The position numbers were made by a program, and so were the translations under genes. Positions 20,063 to 29,226 of a stretch of DNA of 64,000 bases are shown one piece after another. The stretch is from Pohlia nutans (lineage: Eukaryota; Streptophyta; Bryopsida; Bryales; Mniaceae): positions 4,358,001-4,422,000 of the forward strand of contig CM040103.1 in the NCBI GenBank assembly GCA_022496805.1, written 5' to 3'. The stretch's first letter is position 1, and each line of letters begins with the position of its first letter. The notes beneath the pieces are model-generated. The model was not told the origin of the DNA, did not search any database, and was given only the letters and a program-made list of their open reading frames with translations.

Positions 20063-23000
20063 TCAGTCATCTTCTTGATCATCTTCACTCCCGAGTTGAT
20101 CTTCATTAAGTTCTTCATCTTCATCAACTTCGTGATCTTGCAATGCAGGCAATATTACATTTAAGTCTTCTTCATTAAATCTTCCATCTCTCCGTCGAAA
20201 AGCTTTGATCCGTTTGCCCGCCACTGGTATCCTACAAGGAGTACCATCTAATTCTCGAAGTGAATAAGTGGCGTTATCATGCACTTTTATTACCACATAA
20301 GGTCCAAACCACCGTTTAGCAAACTTCCTCAGTGTACTGTGTTGATGCTCCAAAGTGCTATCAAACACTAAAACCCAATCCCCTTCTTCAATATTTTTGG
20401 TCCTCAACCGATGAGTTCTATCAAATCTCTCCTTATTGCTCAGTCTCGCAGCTTTAAGTTTTTCTAATGCCATTTGTTGATCCTCGGGTAATTTTCCAAG
20501 CTGTCTAATACGGAGCTCTAAGAGTTTTTCTCGTGTAATACCATCTTCCCATGACAAAAATACCCATGTAGAAATAGACTCCTCAACAGGCATTAAAGGT
20601 TTTTGTCCATACATAAGCTCCACAGGCATGTAACCAGTAACAGTGCTATGGGTAGTTCTGTCAGCCCATAAAACAAATGGAAGTAACTTAGGCCAGAACT
20701 TTAGTTTCCCTTTGCAAGCCTTAACCAATGCTTGAACAATGGGTGGATGACCTCTCTCAATCTTTCCATTAGCCTCAGGATTATATGCAGTTGTTAGCCT
20801 TAACTGCACACCGTATCGGTTGAAAAATTCTCTTGCTTCAGCTGCATCCAATTCTCCTCTGTCAGCCCTCATCTTGCCAATGCTCCCATATCGACTGAAA
20901 ATATCTTCAAGTATAAATTTGCAAATCCCCTCCGTTGCTTTGGTTCGAAGAGCTCTACCTTCAACAAAGTTTGAGAGCTCTTCTCTTGCCAAAACAAGAT
21001 ATTTCATACCCCAAAGTCCAAGTGGCATTGCAACTAAGTCAATCATCCATTGAAAATGGATGGCAAGAGGATAAGTGGGATGTAGTTCATCCCTAAACCT
21101 CACTTTAGATTGCAATTGACAAACAACACATGAAGCCACAAATTCTTCAACATCTTTATATAATCCTTTCCACCAATAACGCTCTTTGATTTTAGTATAA
21201 GTGGCCCAAATTCCTCTATGACCAGCCCAAAGTGTATCATGAAATTCTTTAAGAACTTGGGTTTTAGTCTCAGAATCGTCCACTACTCTCAATGGCATAC
21301 CATCACCCCTTTTTGCCCTCTTCCAGAGAAAACCATCTCGCAAAAGATAATCATAAGCACGATGTCTAATATCCTTGAAAGTCTTCTCTGACCAATCTTT
21401 ATGTCTCTTTAAAGTGCTCAAATAAAAGCCAATATCTTTCAATCTTCCTTCATATAATTCTGCTTTAAATGGCAAGACTTCATCGCTTGAATTTTCTCCA
21501 TTTGTAATTGATATATATACTTCATCAGAAAATTCTTCACTTCCTTCAAACGCCATCATTTCTTCTTCGTGAAAATACCGGGCTCTTGATAACATATCTG
21601 CCACTGGATTCTTGTTACCAGCAATATGTATCAATACCGGATTAAGTGATTTGATGTAGGCTATCCAACGTAGCATCGCAATATCAGGTGAAGAACAATT
21701 TGCTATCATACCAAGTAAAGGCAAACAATCGGTCTCCAACACCACATTTGCTCCTATCAAATAATTTCTATCTGCTTTAAGAGCAGTAAGTGCACCCCAT
21801 AGTTCTCTCTTCACTTGTGGATATGCTCTTTGACGCTCTGTGAGAATTCTTGCCCCAAATCTTATAGCAAATCGTCTCCCTTCTGCATCATCTTGTCCCA
21901 CAGCCCAACCAATAGCTATTGGACTAGTGTCAACTGTCACAATCACCGGTCTTCCACATTCATAATCAACTTGCTTTAGAATTGGTGGTGACTTCAAAAT
22001 ATTTTTCAACCCGTCCATAGCTAAATCTTGATCATGTTCCCAAGAAAACTTGTTTCTCTTTCTCAATAATTTGTATAAAGGTTCAGACATATGTGCAAAA
22101 TGTGGTATCCAAATTTGATAAAAGACACATGCTCCCAAAAACCTCCTTACTTCAGTAATGGTGCTACAAGCTTTCATTCTCCCGATAGCATCAACCTTCT
22201 CAGGATTAGGTTTTCTTCCATACCACCCACATAAATGTCCAACTACCAAAATTTCATCAACTCCAAATTTTGACTTGTCAATCGAAAGAGTCAAGTTTAC
22301 TTCTTCAAGTCTCTTCAAAATATTGGAAACATCATCAATATGTTCATTCACAAATATTCTGCAACCATCATCTTGAACACTCAAATTTTTATCATCCTCC
22401 TTGCAACCTTTGATAGGAATATCATCAACAAAAGGTATAGTCTTTTCAGGCACGAACTCTCGTAAAATTTGATTCATAGCATTTTGCATGTGTGCTACCG
22501 AATTAGTAGCACCTTGAGGCAAGGTACACATTCGTACAAGTCCAAGAGGAGTCTTCATGGTTGTCAAGTCTCTACTTTCATTGGCTAGCTGAAATTGATC
22601 ATAACCAGAGTACAAGTCCCCTATAGAATAAATTGCATGCCCAGCAAATGCCTCAGCTACTTCATCAACAATAGGTCCAGATCCTTTGTTTCTGATTGTC
22701 ACTTTATTAGCCGGTTGCATATCTTGAATAAATCTCAAAGCTCCTGATTTCTTTGGTACAGTAAACCAACGATTCGAATACGGAGCCATAGAAGGTTCAA
22801 GTATACCCATTTGCATCTTTTCTTTCAATAACCCTACCAATTTCGGAAGCAATGCCCGAGGTACTGGTATAGGCTTCAAATCCCATGGCACATGTGGTAC
22901 CATGAAAATCACCATAGGTGCAACCACACAAGGATGCACACACCCAATCTCATCTGATGAAGAAGCAAAGACTTTACCATGTTTGAGAAGCATGTCTTGA

Positions 23001-23572
23001 AACTTCTTCTTCTCTGGTTCAGTCAAGAATTCACCCCCTCCAATCTTCATATTTGCGAGTGTCTCTTTTGTAAATTTGTGTCCAATATTTCTTGCTTCTC
23101 TCAAACCAGGTTCTTTCTCTGCTTCTTTGATATGCTCATCAGTATCAGATGGTAACTGAGTTGCTACTGGTTTAACCTTCTTTGCCACCGTCTTATACTT
23201 TGTATGTACCATCACTTCATGCTTCAATCCATAACTGTTACAAACATCAAAACTTGTAACCGCCTTCAATACTTCATCATATAATGTCCGTGAATGAACT
23301 TCAATTATAGCATCATAAATATCACCATTGATCTCACTTTCTTGCAACTTCTTCAAAACATGGAGTACATCATCTCCAAAGTCTTCTTCTTCAAAGACAC
23401 CATTGATATATTCATCATCCAATAATGCCTTCACTTTTTTTAATTTCTTTTCTGCTTTTTTAACGACCCTTCTGCAAATAGGGTCCAAATCTTTAATACT
23501 CTTAAAACTCAAAAATCCACACTTCGTCACACTTACAAAACCACAATCAATATTTTGTACATTTGGGGACAT
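20063..23572 (-). CDS. pol: Pol: reverse transcriptase, RNase H and integrase
   Basis: 1,169 residues from the ATG at 23572. Reverse transcriptase spans roughly residues 250-430, with DLYSGYDQFQL, LPQGATNSV and the catalytic FVDD (usually YVDD). RNase H spans about 540-660 (VTVDTSPIAIGWAVG, ETDCLPLLG, NPVADMLSRA). Integrase follows, with an HHCC zinc finger (about 775-815) and a D-D-E triad in MIDLVA, RADRGELDA and GKIERGH. A GPY/F-like motif (RWFGPYVVIKV) lies near residue 1087, then a strongly acidic tail with no chromodomain. No stop or frameshift interrupts it, so it may be active. Its frame is -1 relative to gag and stays open upstream to 23644, overlapping the end of gag. Confidence 0.93.
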   Translation of the reverse strand: MSPNVQNIDCGFVSVTKCGFLSFKSIKDLDPICRRVVKKAEKKLKKVKALLDDEYINGVFEEEDFGDDVLHVLKKLQESEINGDIYDAIIEVHSRTLYDEVLKAVTSFDVCNSYGLKHEVMVHTKYKTVAKKVKPVATQLPSDTDEHIKEAEKEPGLREARNIGHKFTKETLANMKIGGGEFLTEPEKKKFQDMLLKHGKVFASSSDEIGCVHPCVVAPMVIFMVPHVPWDLKPIPVPRALLPKLVGLLKEKMQMGILEPSMAPYSNRWFTVPKKSGALRFIQDMQPANKVTIRNKGSGPIVDEVAEAFAGHAIYSIGDLYSGYDQFQLANESRDLTTMKTPLGLVRMCTLPQGATNSVAHMQNAMNQILREFVPEKTIPFVDDIPIKGCKEDDKNLSVQDDGCRIFVNEHIDDVSNILKRLEEVNLTLSIDKSKFGVDEILVVGHLCGWYGRKPNPEKVDAIGRMKACSTITEVRRFLGACVFYQIWIPHFAHMSEPLYKLLRKRNKFSWEHDQDLAMDGLKNILKSPPILKQVDYECGRPVIVTVDTSPIAIGWAVGQDDAEGRRFAIRFGARILTERQRAYPQVKRELWGALTALKADRNYLIGANVVLETDCLPLLGMIANCSSPDIAMLRWIAYIKSLNPVLIHIAGNKNPVADMLSRARYFHEEEMMAFEGSEEFSDEVYISITNGENSSDEVLPFKAELYEGRLKDIGFYLSTLKRHKDWSEKTFKDIRHRAYDYLLRDGFLWKRAKRGDGMPLRVVDDSETKTQVLKEFHDTLWAGHRGIWATYTKIKERYWWKGLYKDVEEFVASCVVCQLQSKVRFRDELHPTYPLAIHFQWMIDLVAMPLGLWGMKYLVLAREELSNFVEGRALRTKATEGICKFILEDIFSRYGSIGKMRADRGELDAAEAREFFNRYGVQLRLTTAYNPEANGKIERGHPPIVQALVKACKGKLKFWPKLLPFVLWADRTTHSTVTGYMPVELMYGQKPLMPVEESISTWVFLSWEDGITREKLLELRIRQLGKLPEDQQMALEKLKAARLSNKERFDRTHRLRTKNIEEGDWVLVFDSTLEHQHSTLRKFAKRWFGPYVVIKVHDNATYSLRELDGTPCRIPVAGKRIKAFRRRDGRFNEEDLNVILPALQDHEVDEDEELNEDQLGSEDDQEDD
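23029..23043 (-). other. Internal copy of the polypurine tract
   Basis: TTGGAGGGGGTGAAT on the minus strand, identical over 15 bases to the tract at the 3' LTR. Here it encodes the IGGGEF region of Pol. Some retroviruses and Ty1/Ty3-like elements use an internal (central) tract as a second plus-strand primer; use here is inferred only from the match. Confidence 0.5.
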
Positions 23573-23625
23573 AGTAATTTCAGATGCATCTGCACCCGTG
23601 GATCCCCGAACTCCACGTGTGCATT

Positions 23626-26325
23626 TTAGAAATCCTGAAAGTCTTCACCAGATCTTAGAGGTGCATCTCTAAGCTGGATTCTGTTTCTTTCATGATCAGG
23701 TCTCACCGTTAAAAATTGCAGAGACCTCTTGCCATCACGACTCCGAATACGTGCATAATGAGACCCATCATCCAAGACCTTGGTCTCCATTCTAGCTGCT
23801 GTGATATATGGTTGTCCAAGTATTATAGGATATGTCCCATAGTTTTGAACAAAAAAGTTTTGCTCAACTTCAACATCGCCAATTTTTGCACATACAGCCG
23901 GACAAGCCCCATATAATTCTCCTCTTCCATTGTTTGCAGCCCTCATGACCCAACCGTGATGAGTATCAATCGGCCACTTGCCTTTCTCATAAATTCTCCT
24001 TGACATGATATTTATTTCAGAGCCATGGTCCACAAGTGCCAAGATAGAATCATCCAACTCACCAAGTCTCACTCGTGTCTCCGTAGTGGCCCTTGCCCAA
24101 AATGGTTGATAATAATTCAACTTTCCTCCTCTTTCACGATCAATTTCATCAACAATTCCACAATCAAAGACATTTGCCTCCACCTCAAATCTTTCTTCAT
24201 ATGCCACCTCAGTAGTCATTCCATCCACCATTTCTTTTCCCTCATCTTGAGTTAGTATGGAATGGGCTTCTTTCTTTGAGCTCTTCACTTCCATCAACTC
24301 ATATCCTTTCATGCTCAAACCTTCAATAGAATGCTCAGTTTTGGCAACATCTCTTTTGATGTCAATCATACATTCTGCAGCAAACATCTTCAAAATATCA
24401 TCTTCTTCTTCATCAGTAAGATAATCCTTTATCTCTTCAGTTTGATCTTTCTGCTCTTCTAATGCCTCGATATTCATGTTCATAATCTTTTCTTCATCAC
24501 CCTTTGCATCACACATCATATTAAATACTTGCCCGATTTCAATCTCCTCATCCTTTGTCATATGAGTATCCAATGCATGCATCATGACTGTCTCAGCTGT
24601 CATTTGCCTTTTTCTCTTGATAACATCAATGATAAGGTCATGAAAATCTTTCTTGGCAATACCAAGAGCCTCTCTCAATGTAAACTCAATCTTGGCATCC
24701 AAAATCCTCTCCTCCAATATCCCCTTCATGTCAATAGAAGTCTCGATATCAGATTGAAGCTTGTAAGCTGGCCCTTTAGTTTTACCTTTGCCAGAATCTT
24801 CCTTCTCTTTGCCCTTCTTGCTGGTGCTTGAATCTTCCCATATCTTCTCTGGAAGTGGTGCATCTCCAGGATGATTAATAGAAGGTGATTTCTCAGGCCT
24901 TTGGCGTGTGTGAAAACCAGGTCCATCACCCTTTGCAGCGTCTTTAAGCCCTTGATTTTTCTTCTTTAATGTTGGCTCATCAGCATCATCTTCTTCTGCA
25001 GGTCTACCCCGTTTTACTTCAACAGATGCATCATGATTCTCAATGTCATTTTGCACCTCACCCAAAAATGCTTTGATGCTAACTGCATCAACAGGATCCT
25101 CCCAACCGGTTGCCTTTCTGATAGCTTGTGCTCCTCTGATCATAATCTCTCTTGCTGGAGTAGAAGAGGCCTCAATAGTATGATGGTCCACCTCAATATG
25201 ATATGACTCAACTCCCTTAGCACGCAAAGCACTCGACTTCCCCCTCTTCTCATCCATTATTTTCTTCATTCCACCTTTGCCAAAATTAGTGTCCATAGGC
25301 AGGTCAGTGGATGCATCACGAATCCTCCCATCCTTGAAAGAAACTATACCTTCTTTAAGTGCACCATCATAATCAGTGCAACCACGAAGAGTGTGGTCTA
25401 TGACATCACACCATATGCATCTCTTCACAAATGACTTTGCACCATCTGATGATTGAGAAGAACTTGCTCCTCGTGCCTTCTTCAATTCACTCATCTCCAC
25501 CCTCAAATCTCTGATACCTTTGATAAGCTCTTCAATACTGTCTTCTTCAACTCTCTTGCTTGTTTTTGATGTCTCACCAAGAGTTGTAGGAGCCAATGAT
25601 AATTTTGGAGCCCTTGGAACCATCATGGGGTTTGCATCAGTCCATGAAATAATACCTCTAGACCTCACCCGTCGTTGTTTGGCCACAAGAGTCACCGTTT
25701 CTTCCACCCTCCTCCAATCATTAGTAAAACCACCTTCAGTGGTCCTATCCCCAAGAAGCAAGAGGAGTCTATCCTCTAATGCATCATCGGCTGCCTGCAA
25801 AAACATCTCTGCCTTTCTTGTATCAAGAAGGCGCCTTTCTGCTAAAGGCAACTGATTATATTTCTTCTCAAATTCTCTGAGCAGCTCATTTGGGCCCATA
25901 TCATTCCCAGGTTGTTGCTCCACCCAATCAAGGAAAGACCTCTTAGTCATCCTCTCCGTATCTTCATCAAAATACTCATCCCTCAATCTCTCATCAAATG
26001 TGGCCCATGAAGTGACATACACATCTTCCCGAATTTCTTGCACCCTCTCACGAATTTCGGGAACCACAGCCAAGTCAAAAGTCAACATCATACGATCCTC
26101 AGATACTTGATGCACTTCCATTTCACAAACATATACCCTCAAAAAGTTTGTGATATTCTTCCCATCAAATCTCCCAATTTTGTCCACAACACCCTTCAAT
26201 GCTTTGGTAGCCTCATGCCCACCAGAGTTTGCTCTATGATGCTCCATATACAGGGCCAATGCCCCCAAAATATTCTCCATATTCATTTGGCCCCCTCCGG
26301 AAGCCCCATCATGATCCCCCGTCAT
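23626..26325 (-). CDS. gag: Gag with C-terminal retropepsin-like protease
   Basis: 899 residues, ATG at 26325, 52 bp inside the 5' LTR. The N-terminal half looks like a retrotransposon Gag capsid region (SWATFDERLRDEYFDED...). A zinc knuckle C-x2-C-x4-H-x4-C (CIWCDVIDHTLRGC) lies near residue 300. A charged central region follows. Near residue 765 a retropepsin-like active site reads LALVDHGSEINIM, with D-H-G-S where D-S/T-G is usual, followed by ILGQPYI. Protease is thus part of the gag frame. It ends at TAA 23626-23628, where the pol frame is already open. Confidence 0.88.
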   Translation of the reverse strand: MTGDHDGASGGGQMNMENILGALALYMEHHRANSGGHEATKALKGVVDKIGRFDGKNITNFLRVYVCEMEVHQVSEDRMMLTFDLAVVPEIRERVQEIREDVYVTSWATFDERLRDEYFDEDTERMTKRSFLDWVEQQPGNDMGPNELLREFEKKYNQLPLAERRLLDTRKAEMFLQAADDALEDRLLLLLGDRTTEGGFTNDWRRVEETVTLVAKQRRVRSRGIISWTDANPMMVPRAPKLSLAPTTLGETSKTSKRVEEDSIEELIKGIRDLRVEMSELKKARGASSSQSSDGAKSFVKRCIWCDVIDHTLRGCTDYDGALKEGIVSFKDGRIRDASTDLPMDTNFGKGGMKKIMDEKRGKSSALRAKGVESYHIEVDHHTIEASSTPAREIMIRGAQAIRKATGWEDPVDAVSIKAFLGEVQNDIENHDASVEVKRGRPAEEDDADEPTLKKKNQGLKDAAKGDGPGFHTRQRPEKSPSINHPGDAPLPEKIWEDSSTSKKGKEKEDSGKGKTKGPAYKLQSDIETSIDMKGILEERILDAKIEFTLREALGIAKKDFHDLIIDVIKRKRQMTAETVMMHALDTHMTKDEEIEIGQVFNMMCDAKGDEEKIMNMNIEALEEQKDQTEEIKDYLTDEEEDDILKMFAAECMIDIKRDVAKTEHSIEGLSMKGYELMEVKSSKKEAHSILTQDEGKEMVDGMTTEVAYEERFEVEANVFDCGIVDEIDRERGGKLNYYQPFWARATTETRVRLGELDDSILALVDHGSEINIMSRRIYEKGKWPIDTHHGWVMRAANNGRGELYGACPAVCAKIGDVEVEQNFFVQNYGTYPIILGQPYITAARMETKVLDDGSHYARIRSRDGKRSLQFLTVRPDHERNRIQLRDAPLRSGEDFQDF
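23629..23635 (-). other. Candidate -1 frameshift site GGATTTC between gag and pol
   Basis: The two frames overlap only between the pol-frame stop at 23645-23647 and the gag TAA. Within those about 20 bases the minus strand has G-GAT-TTC directly before TAA, similar to known GGAUUU-type slippery heptamers. A -1 slip would read GGA TTT CTA AAA TGC into pol. Re-initiation at the ATG at 23572 is the alternative. Confidence 0.5.
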
Positions 26326-26356
26326 TCTTTAACTAAAACTAATTGCCCCAAAGCGT

Positions 26357-26376
26357 CTCTCAGTGGAAGCACCAAA
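26357..26376 (-). other. Primer-binding region next to the 5' LTR
   Basis: On the minus strand TTTGGTGCTTCCACTGAGAG follows the LTR end. Its place fits a tRNA primer-binding site. It is not the initiator-methionine type (TGGTATCAGAGC), and I cannot name the tRNA. Confidence 0.5.
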
Positions 26377-27711
26377 TGTCGGGTAGAGAGGGTTTTGCTC
26401 TGGGAAAACGCGGGGTTTCTAGCTGCAACTAGTTTGAATTCAAGGTATGGGGAAATATGATAGTGTAATTTATTGTTTATACCATTAAAAACCCAAATCT
26501 ATGTTTTATTTTGCAAAATAGCAAACCGTGTAAAGGCTTAAACCTTTAAAAACACTGTCAGCATTCAAATGAATGCCACAGACACATACTTGCTCCAAAT
26601 CAAGTGTGCTATAACTTTCTGGAAAGCTAACACAAAGCTACACAATCTGTAAACATTTCAAGAGAAAATGATTTACCATTCAATATTTATAGCGTGCTGA
26701 AGTTGAGACTCCAAATATTCACGGCAGCTGTACATCTCTCCACTTCGGGACGCATATCATCTTCATAAAAGCTCCAAATACATGATGCCATAATTGTTTA
26801 GAAAGCTAACATCACCATCTACGTTGCCTGTAAATCTTAGCTTAAAATATCATACTGTCCGTTTTCTATACTTCGTCAAAAATGGAACTTCTATATTGAG
26901 CGGCAGTTTCACACCCTCAAACTTCTACAAGCATAACTTTCACGTCCTGACTCCAAAACAAGAGTTTAATAGCTTTTTAGAAAGCTATCAACATAACACA
27001 TGTGCTCACAAAATTTCAAAACTAATCGATCATTATACAAATTTCTACAAGAGTTTAAAGCGACTGCCTTTGAATTTCGACGGCACTAAACCCTCTTTCA
27101 CTTCTCAAGGCATAACTTTCTCATACTAACTCCAAATGACAAGCGCCACACACCATTGGAATCACAACAAGAAGAGGAACGTGCTCTCAAAATTTCATTG
27201 AAATCCGAGCTATACACAGTAAGTCACTTGTCCTCAAACACACGGCACAAAACTAAAAAACTAAAACATGAACACAAGAAGAATGAGGTTCGGGAGAAGA
27301 AGGCCCCCCTTATCAAGCCACAAGGGGGAACACATCAGCCCATACCTAGCCACATGGGCACCCTAAAACTAATTGGGTGACCCAAAAGTCTCCCATACCT
27401 CTATCCATTCGCTTATTTTAATGATAAACTCACAAAAAACTAAAAGAAAGGTAAAACAATCTTCACCTTTCTTTTCAACAACTATCAAAACTCAAATTAA
27501 ATATCAAAACTCATTCTAAGAAGATAAATGTAAAGTTTGACTCTTATTAGTCAAAACACAAGGCAATTAAAACCTTGTAGAGATTATGAATCAATTCATA
27601 ATCTTTCTCAAATATTCCCTATTCATTTCTTCTTTAAATGAGATATCTTAAAACTCATCAAAATAACAATATTATAAGTTTTTACACTATATGCGCATTT
27701 GCATCGCGACA
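26377..27711 (-). repeat. 5' LTR (right copy)
   Basis: Same length (1,335 bp) as the left LTR. By eye only two substitutions separate them: CCTGACT versus CCTAACT near 26949 and ATATTATAAG versus ATACTATAAG near 27671. It should contain the element's promoter, transcribed leftwards. Confidence 0.95.
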
Positions 27712-27973
27712 ACGTGTTATTTGGACTATCGAATATGACTTATGTTTTCACAACGTTTGGCCTTTCGATGTGTGTCGTGCATGTTAAGGTCATTCATTGC
27801 ATGAGTGTTGTGTTCTCTTTGGATGGGGAGGTCTCCCCATCGGTACTCTGGTATTCCACGACAAGGCAATGCGTTCCGAGCGTGGCCTTTGGTTCTAACA
27901 GCCCGTAGTTTGTATCTAACAGCCCGTCGTTGTATCTTGCACAGACCGGGCGACACTACAGGCTCCGCTCCAC
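27712..27973 (+). other. Resumed giant-transposon sequence upstream of the HAD-like gene
   Basis: Begins with the ACGT duplication. It holds a perfect 20-bp palindrome at about 27823-27842 (GATGGGGAGGTCTCCCCATC, centre GT) and a possible splice acceptor TATCTTGCACAG at about 27935-27944. The coding frame of the next gene is open from that acceptor, so an upstream exon is possible. Confidence 0.55.
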
Positions 27974-28648
27974 ATGGCAGACTTTCCCGAGGTGGATTTG
28001 AGTTGGCTACCCTCGTCTCCGCCGCTGACAATATTTCTCGTGTTTGACGTGAACGGACTATTATGTGACTCCGACTCCGGGGCCAGCGGCAAAATTCAGT
28101 GGAGGGAGAACCTGAATGGTTTCCTGCGGTATTGCTTTGCCCAGTTCGAGGTCGTTTTCTGGTCCGCATGTGGGGGAAAAAAATTGGAGCGATACAAGAA
28201 AGAGCTTCAGGAACTCACAAAAGTCATTCTAAGGTCGGACCGGCTATTTGGCCAAGACCTTTGTGAGTGCTCCCAGTATCGGGATCCCTTGAACCCGGAG
28301 AAGCCCATTTTCCTAAAGCCCCTCTCCAAGTTCTTCGCACAATGCCCCGATGCTAATGCGTCAAACACAGTCCTCATCGACGACTCGCCCGACAAGAGTT
28401 GCATGAACGATCCCCGCAATGCAATCCACCCGTTTACGTACCGTTCGAGTGATCCGAATGCACCTCCCGAGCTCATGGCGATGAAGCGGTGGCTAATCAA
28501 TTTGCGTGGGTGGACAGGCGACGTTCGGGAGTATGTTGAGCGGAACAGACCCGCTTGGTCTTATCCACCTGTTACCGCTGATCGTGTGAGACTCCTCTTG
28601 GAGGGCTCTAAGGCGCCGCAACAGACGGCTGCAGTGATGACCTTGTAG
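27974..28648 (+). CDS. FCP1/HAD-type phosphatase-like protein
   Basis: 224 residues from ATG 27974. HAD/FCP1 motifs appear in order: motif I FLVFDVNGLLCD (nucleophile Asp kept, second Asp replaced by Asn, as in the plant L-D-L-N-G subfamily), motif II-like VVFWSA, a lysine in LKPLSKFF, and motif III VLIDDSPDK. The spacing agrees with small CTD-phosphatase-like domains. In such enzymes the first Asp forms a phospho-aspartate; the Asn for general-acid Asp makes activity uncertain. It is GC-rich like the rest of the element and may be cargo of host origin. The retrotransposon insertion moved distant upstream sequence 9 kb away. A slightly earlier start in a spliced form is possible. Confidence 0.7.
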   Translation: MADFPEVDLSWLPSSPPLTIFLVFDVNGLLCDSDSGASGKIQWRENLNGFLRYCFAQFEVVFWSACGGKKLERYKKELQELTKVILRSDRLFGQDLCECSQYRDPLNPEKPIFLKPLSKFFAQCPDANASNTVLIDDSPDKSCMNDPRNAIHPFTYRSSDPNAPPELMAMKRWLINLRGWTGDVREYVERNRPAWSYPPVTADRVRLLLEGSKAPQQTAAVMTL

Positions 28649-29202
28649 CGTAGGAGACCCTAAACCCTTCCCAAAGTTTAAATGAACGATGTAGGCTATG
28701 AACTTTGCAATGCATTGTAATGACCGTGGCCGGAATTTTGTACTTTCATCAATGTAAATATAGTCCTCTTGTTATTGGAATACACCGTCCATCAAATTGT
28801 TACCACCAAGGAAATCAAAAGTAGGGATTTTCTCTGCATTGGACATTCGCGTCTTGTTCAATACTCAGTCGTCGTACCTTCCTACCAAAGTAGGGAGGAC
28901 TTCCCATCCACGGACCTTGGATAGGGAGGTCTCCCTACCGTCTAGATGTCCAGTCTGTGGCAATCACACCTCCCTACATGCTGATTCATAGATACGGTGG
29001 GGAGATCTCCCCATCCAACATTATGCCTCTGCTCGAATTCAGTTGAGTAGCGCGCTCCCGCTGCGTGCGAGCAGATGTATTCTACAGGGGCTTCCTCTGT
29101 CTTCTAGGGAGGCCTCCCCATTTCCAACTGCTCTAGCCACCTCCCCATCGCTATTATCCCGTCCAAAATTAACTAAATATACTAATTCCGGAATGAAAAT
29201 AG
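28649..29202. other. Right subterminal region of the giant transposon
   Basis: No gene is seen. It contains isolated palindromes TAGGGAGGTCTCCCTA near 28922, GTGGGGAGATCTCCCCAT near 28999 and TAGGGAGGCCTCCCCAT near 29106. The last 40 bp before the TIR are AT-rich. Confidence 0.5.
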
Positions 29203-29226
29203 TACAAAATTAACGAAATGTGTGTT
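29203..29226 (-). repeat. Right terminal inverted repeat (24 bp)
   Basis: TACAAAATTAACGAAATGTG followed by TGTT, the exact reverse complement of 2230-2253. TGAA follows at 29227-29230. Confidence 0.85.

Larger units (their letters stand above)
18685..27711 (-). mobile_element. Complete Ty3-type LTR retrotransposon (9,027 bp)
   Basis: Two 1,335-bp LTRs with TG...CA ends (18685-20019, 26377-27711), a 4-bp ACGT target duplication, a primer-binding region next to the right LTR, a polypurine tract next to the left LTR, and two long intact open frames on the minus strand: gag plus protease, and reverse transcriptase, RNase H and integrase. In that order integrase follows RNase H, which defines Ty3/gypsy. 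The LTRs appear to differ at only two positions (an A/G and a C/T), so the insertion is recent. There is no chromodomain. Confidence 0.95.
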
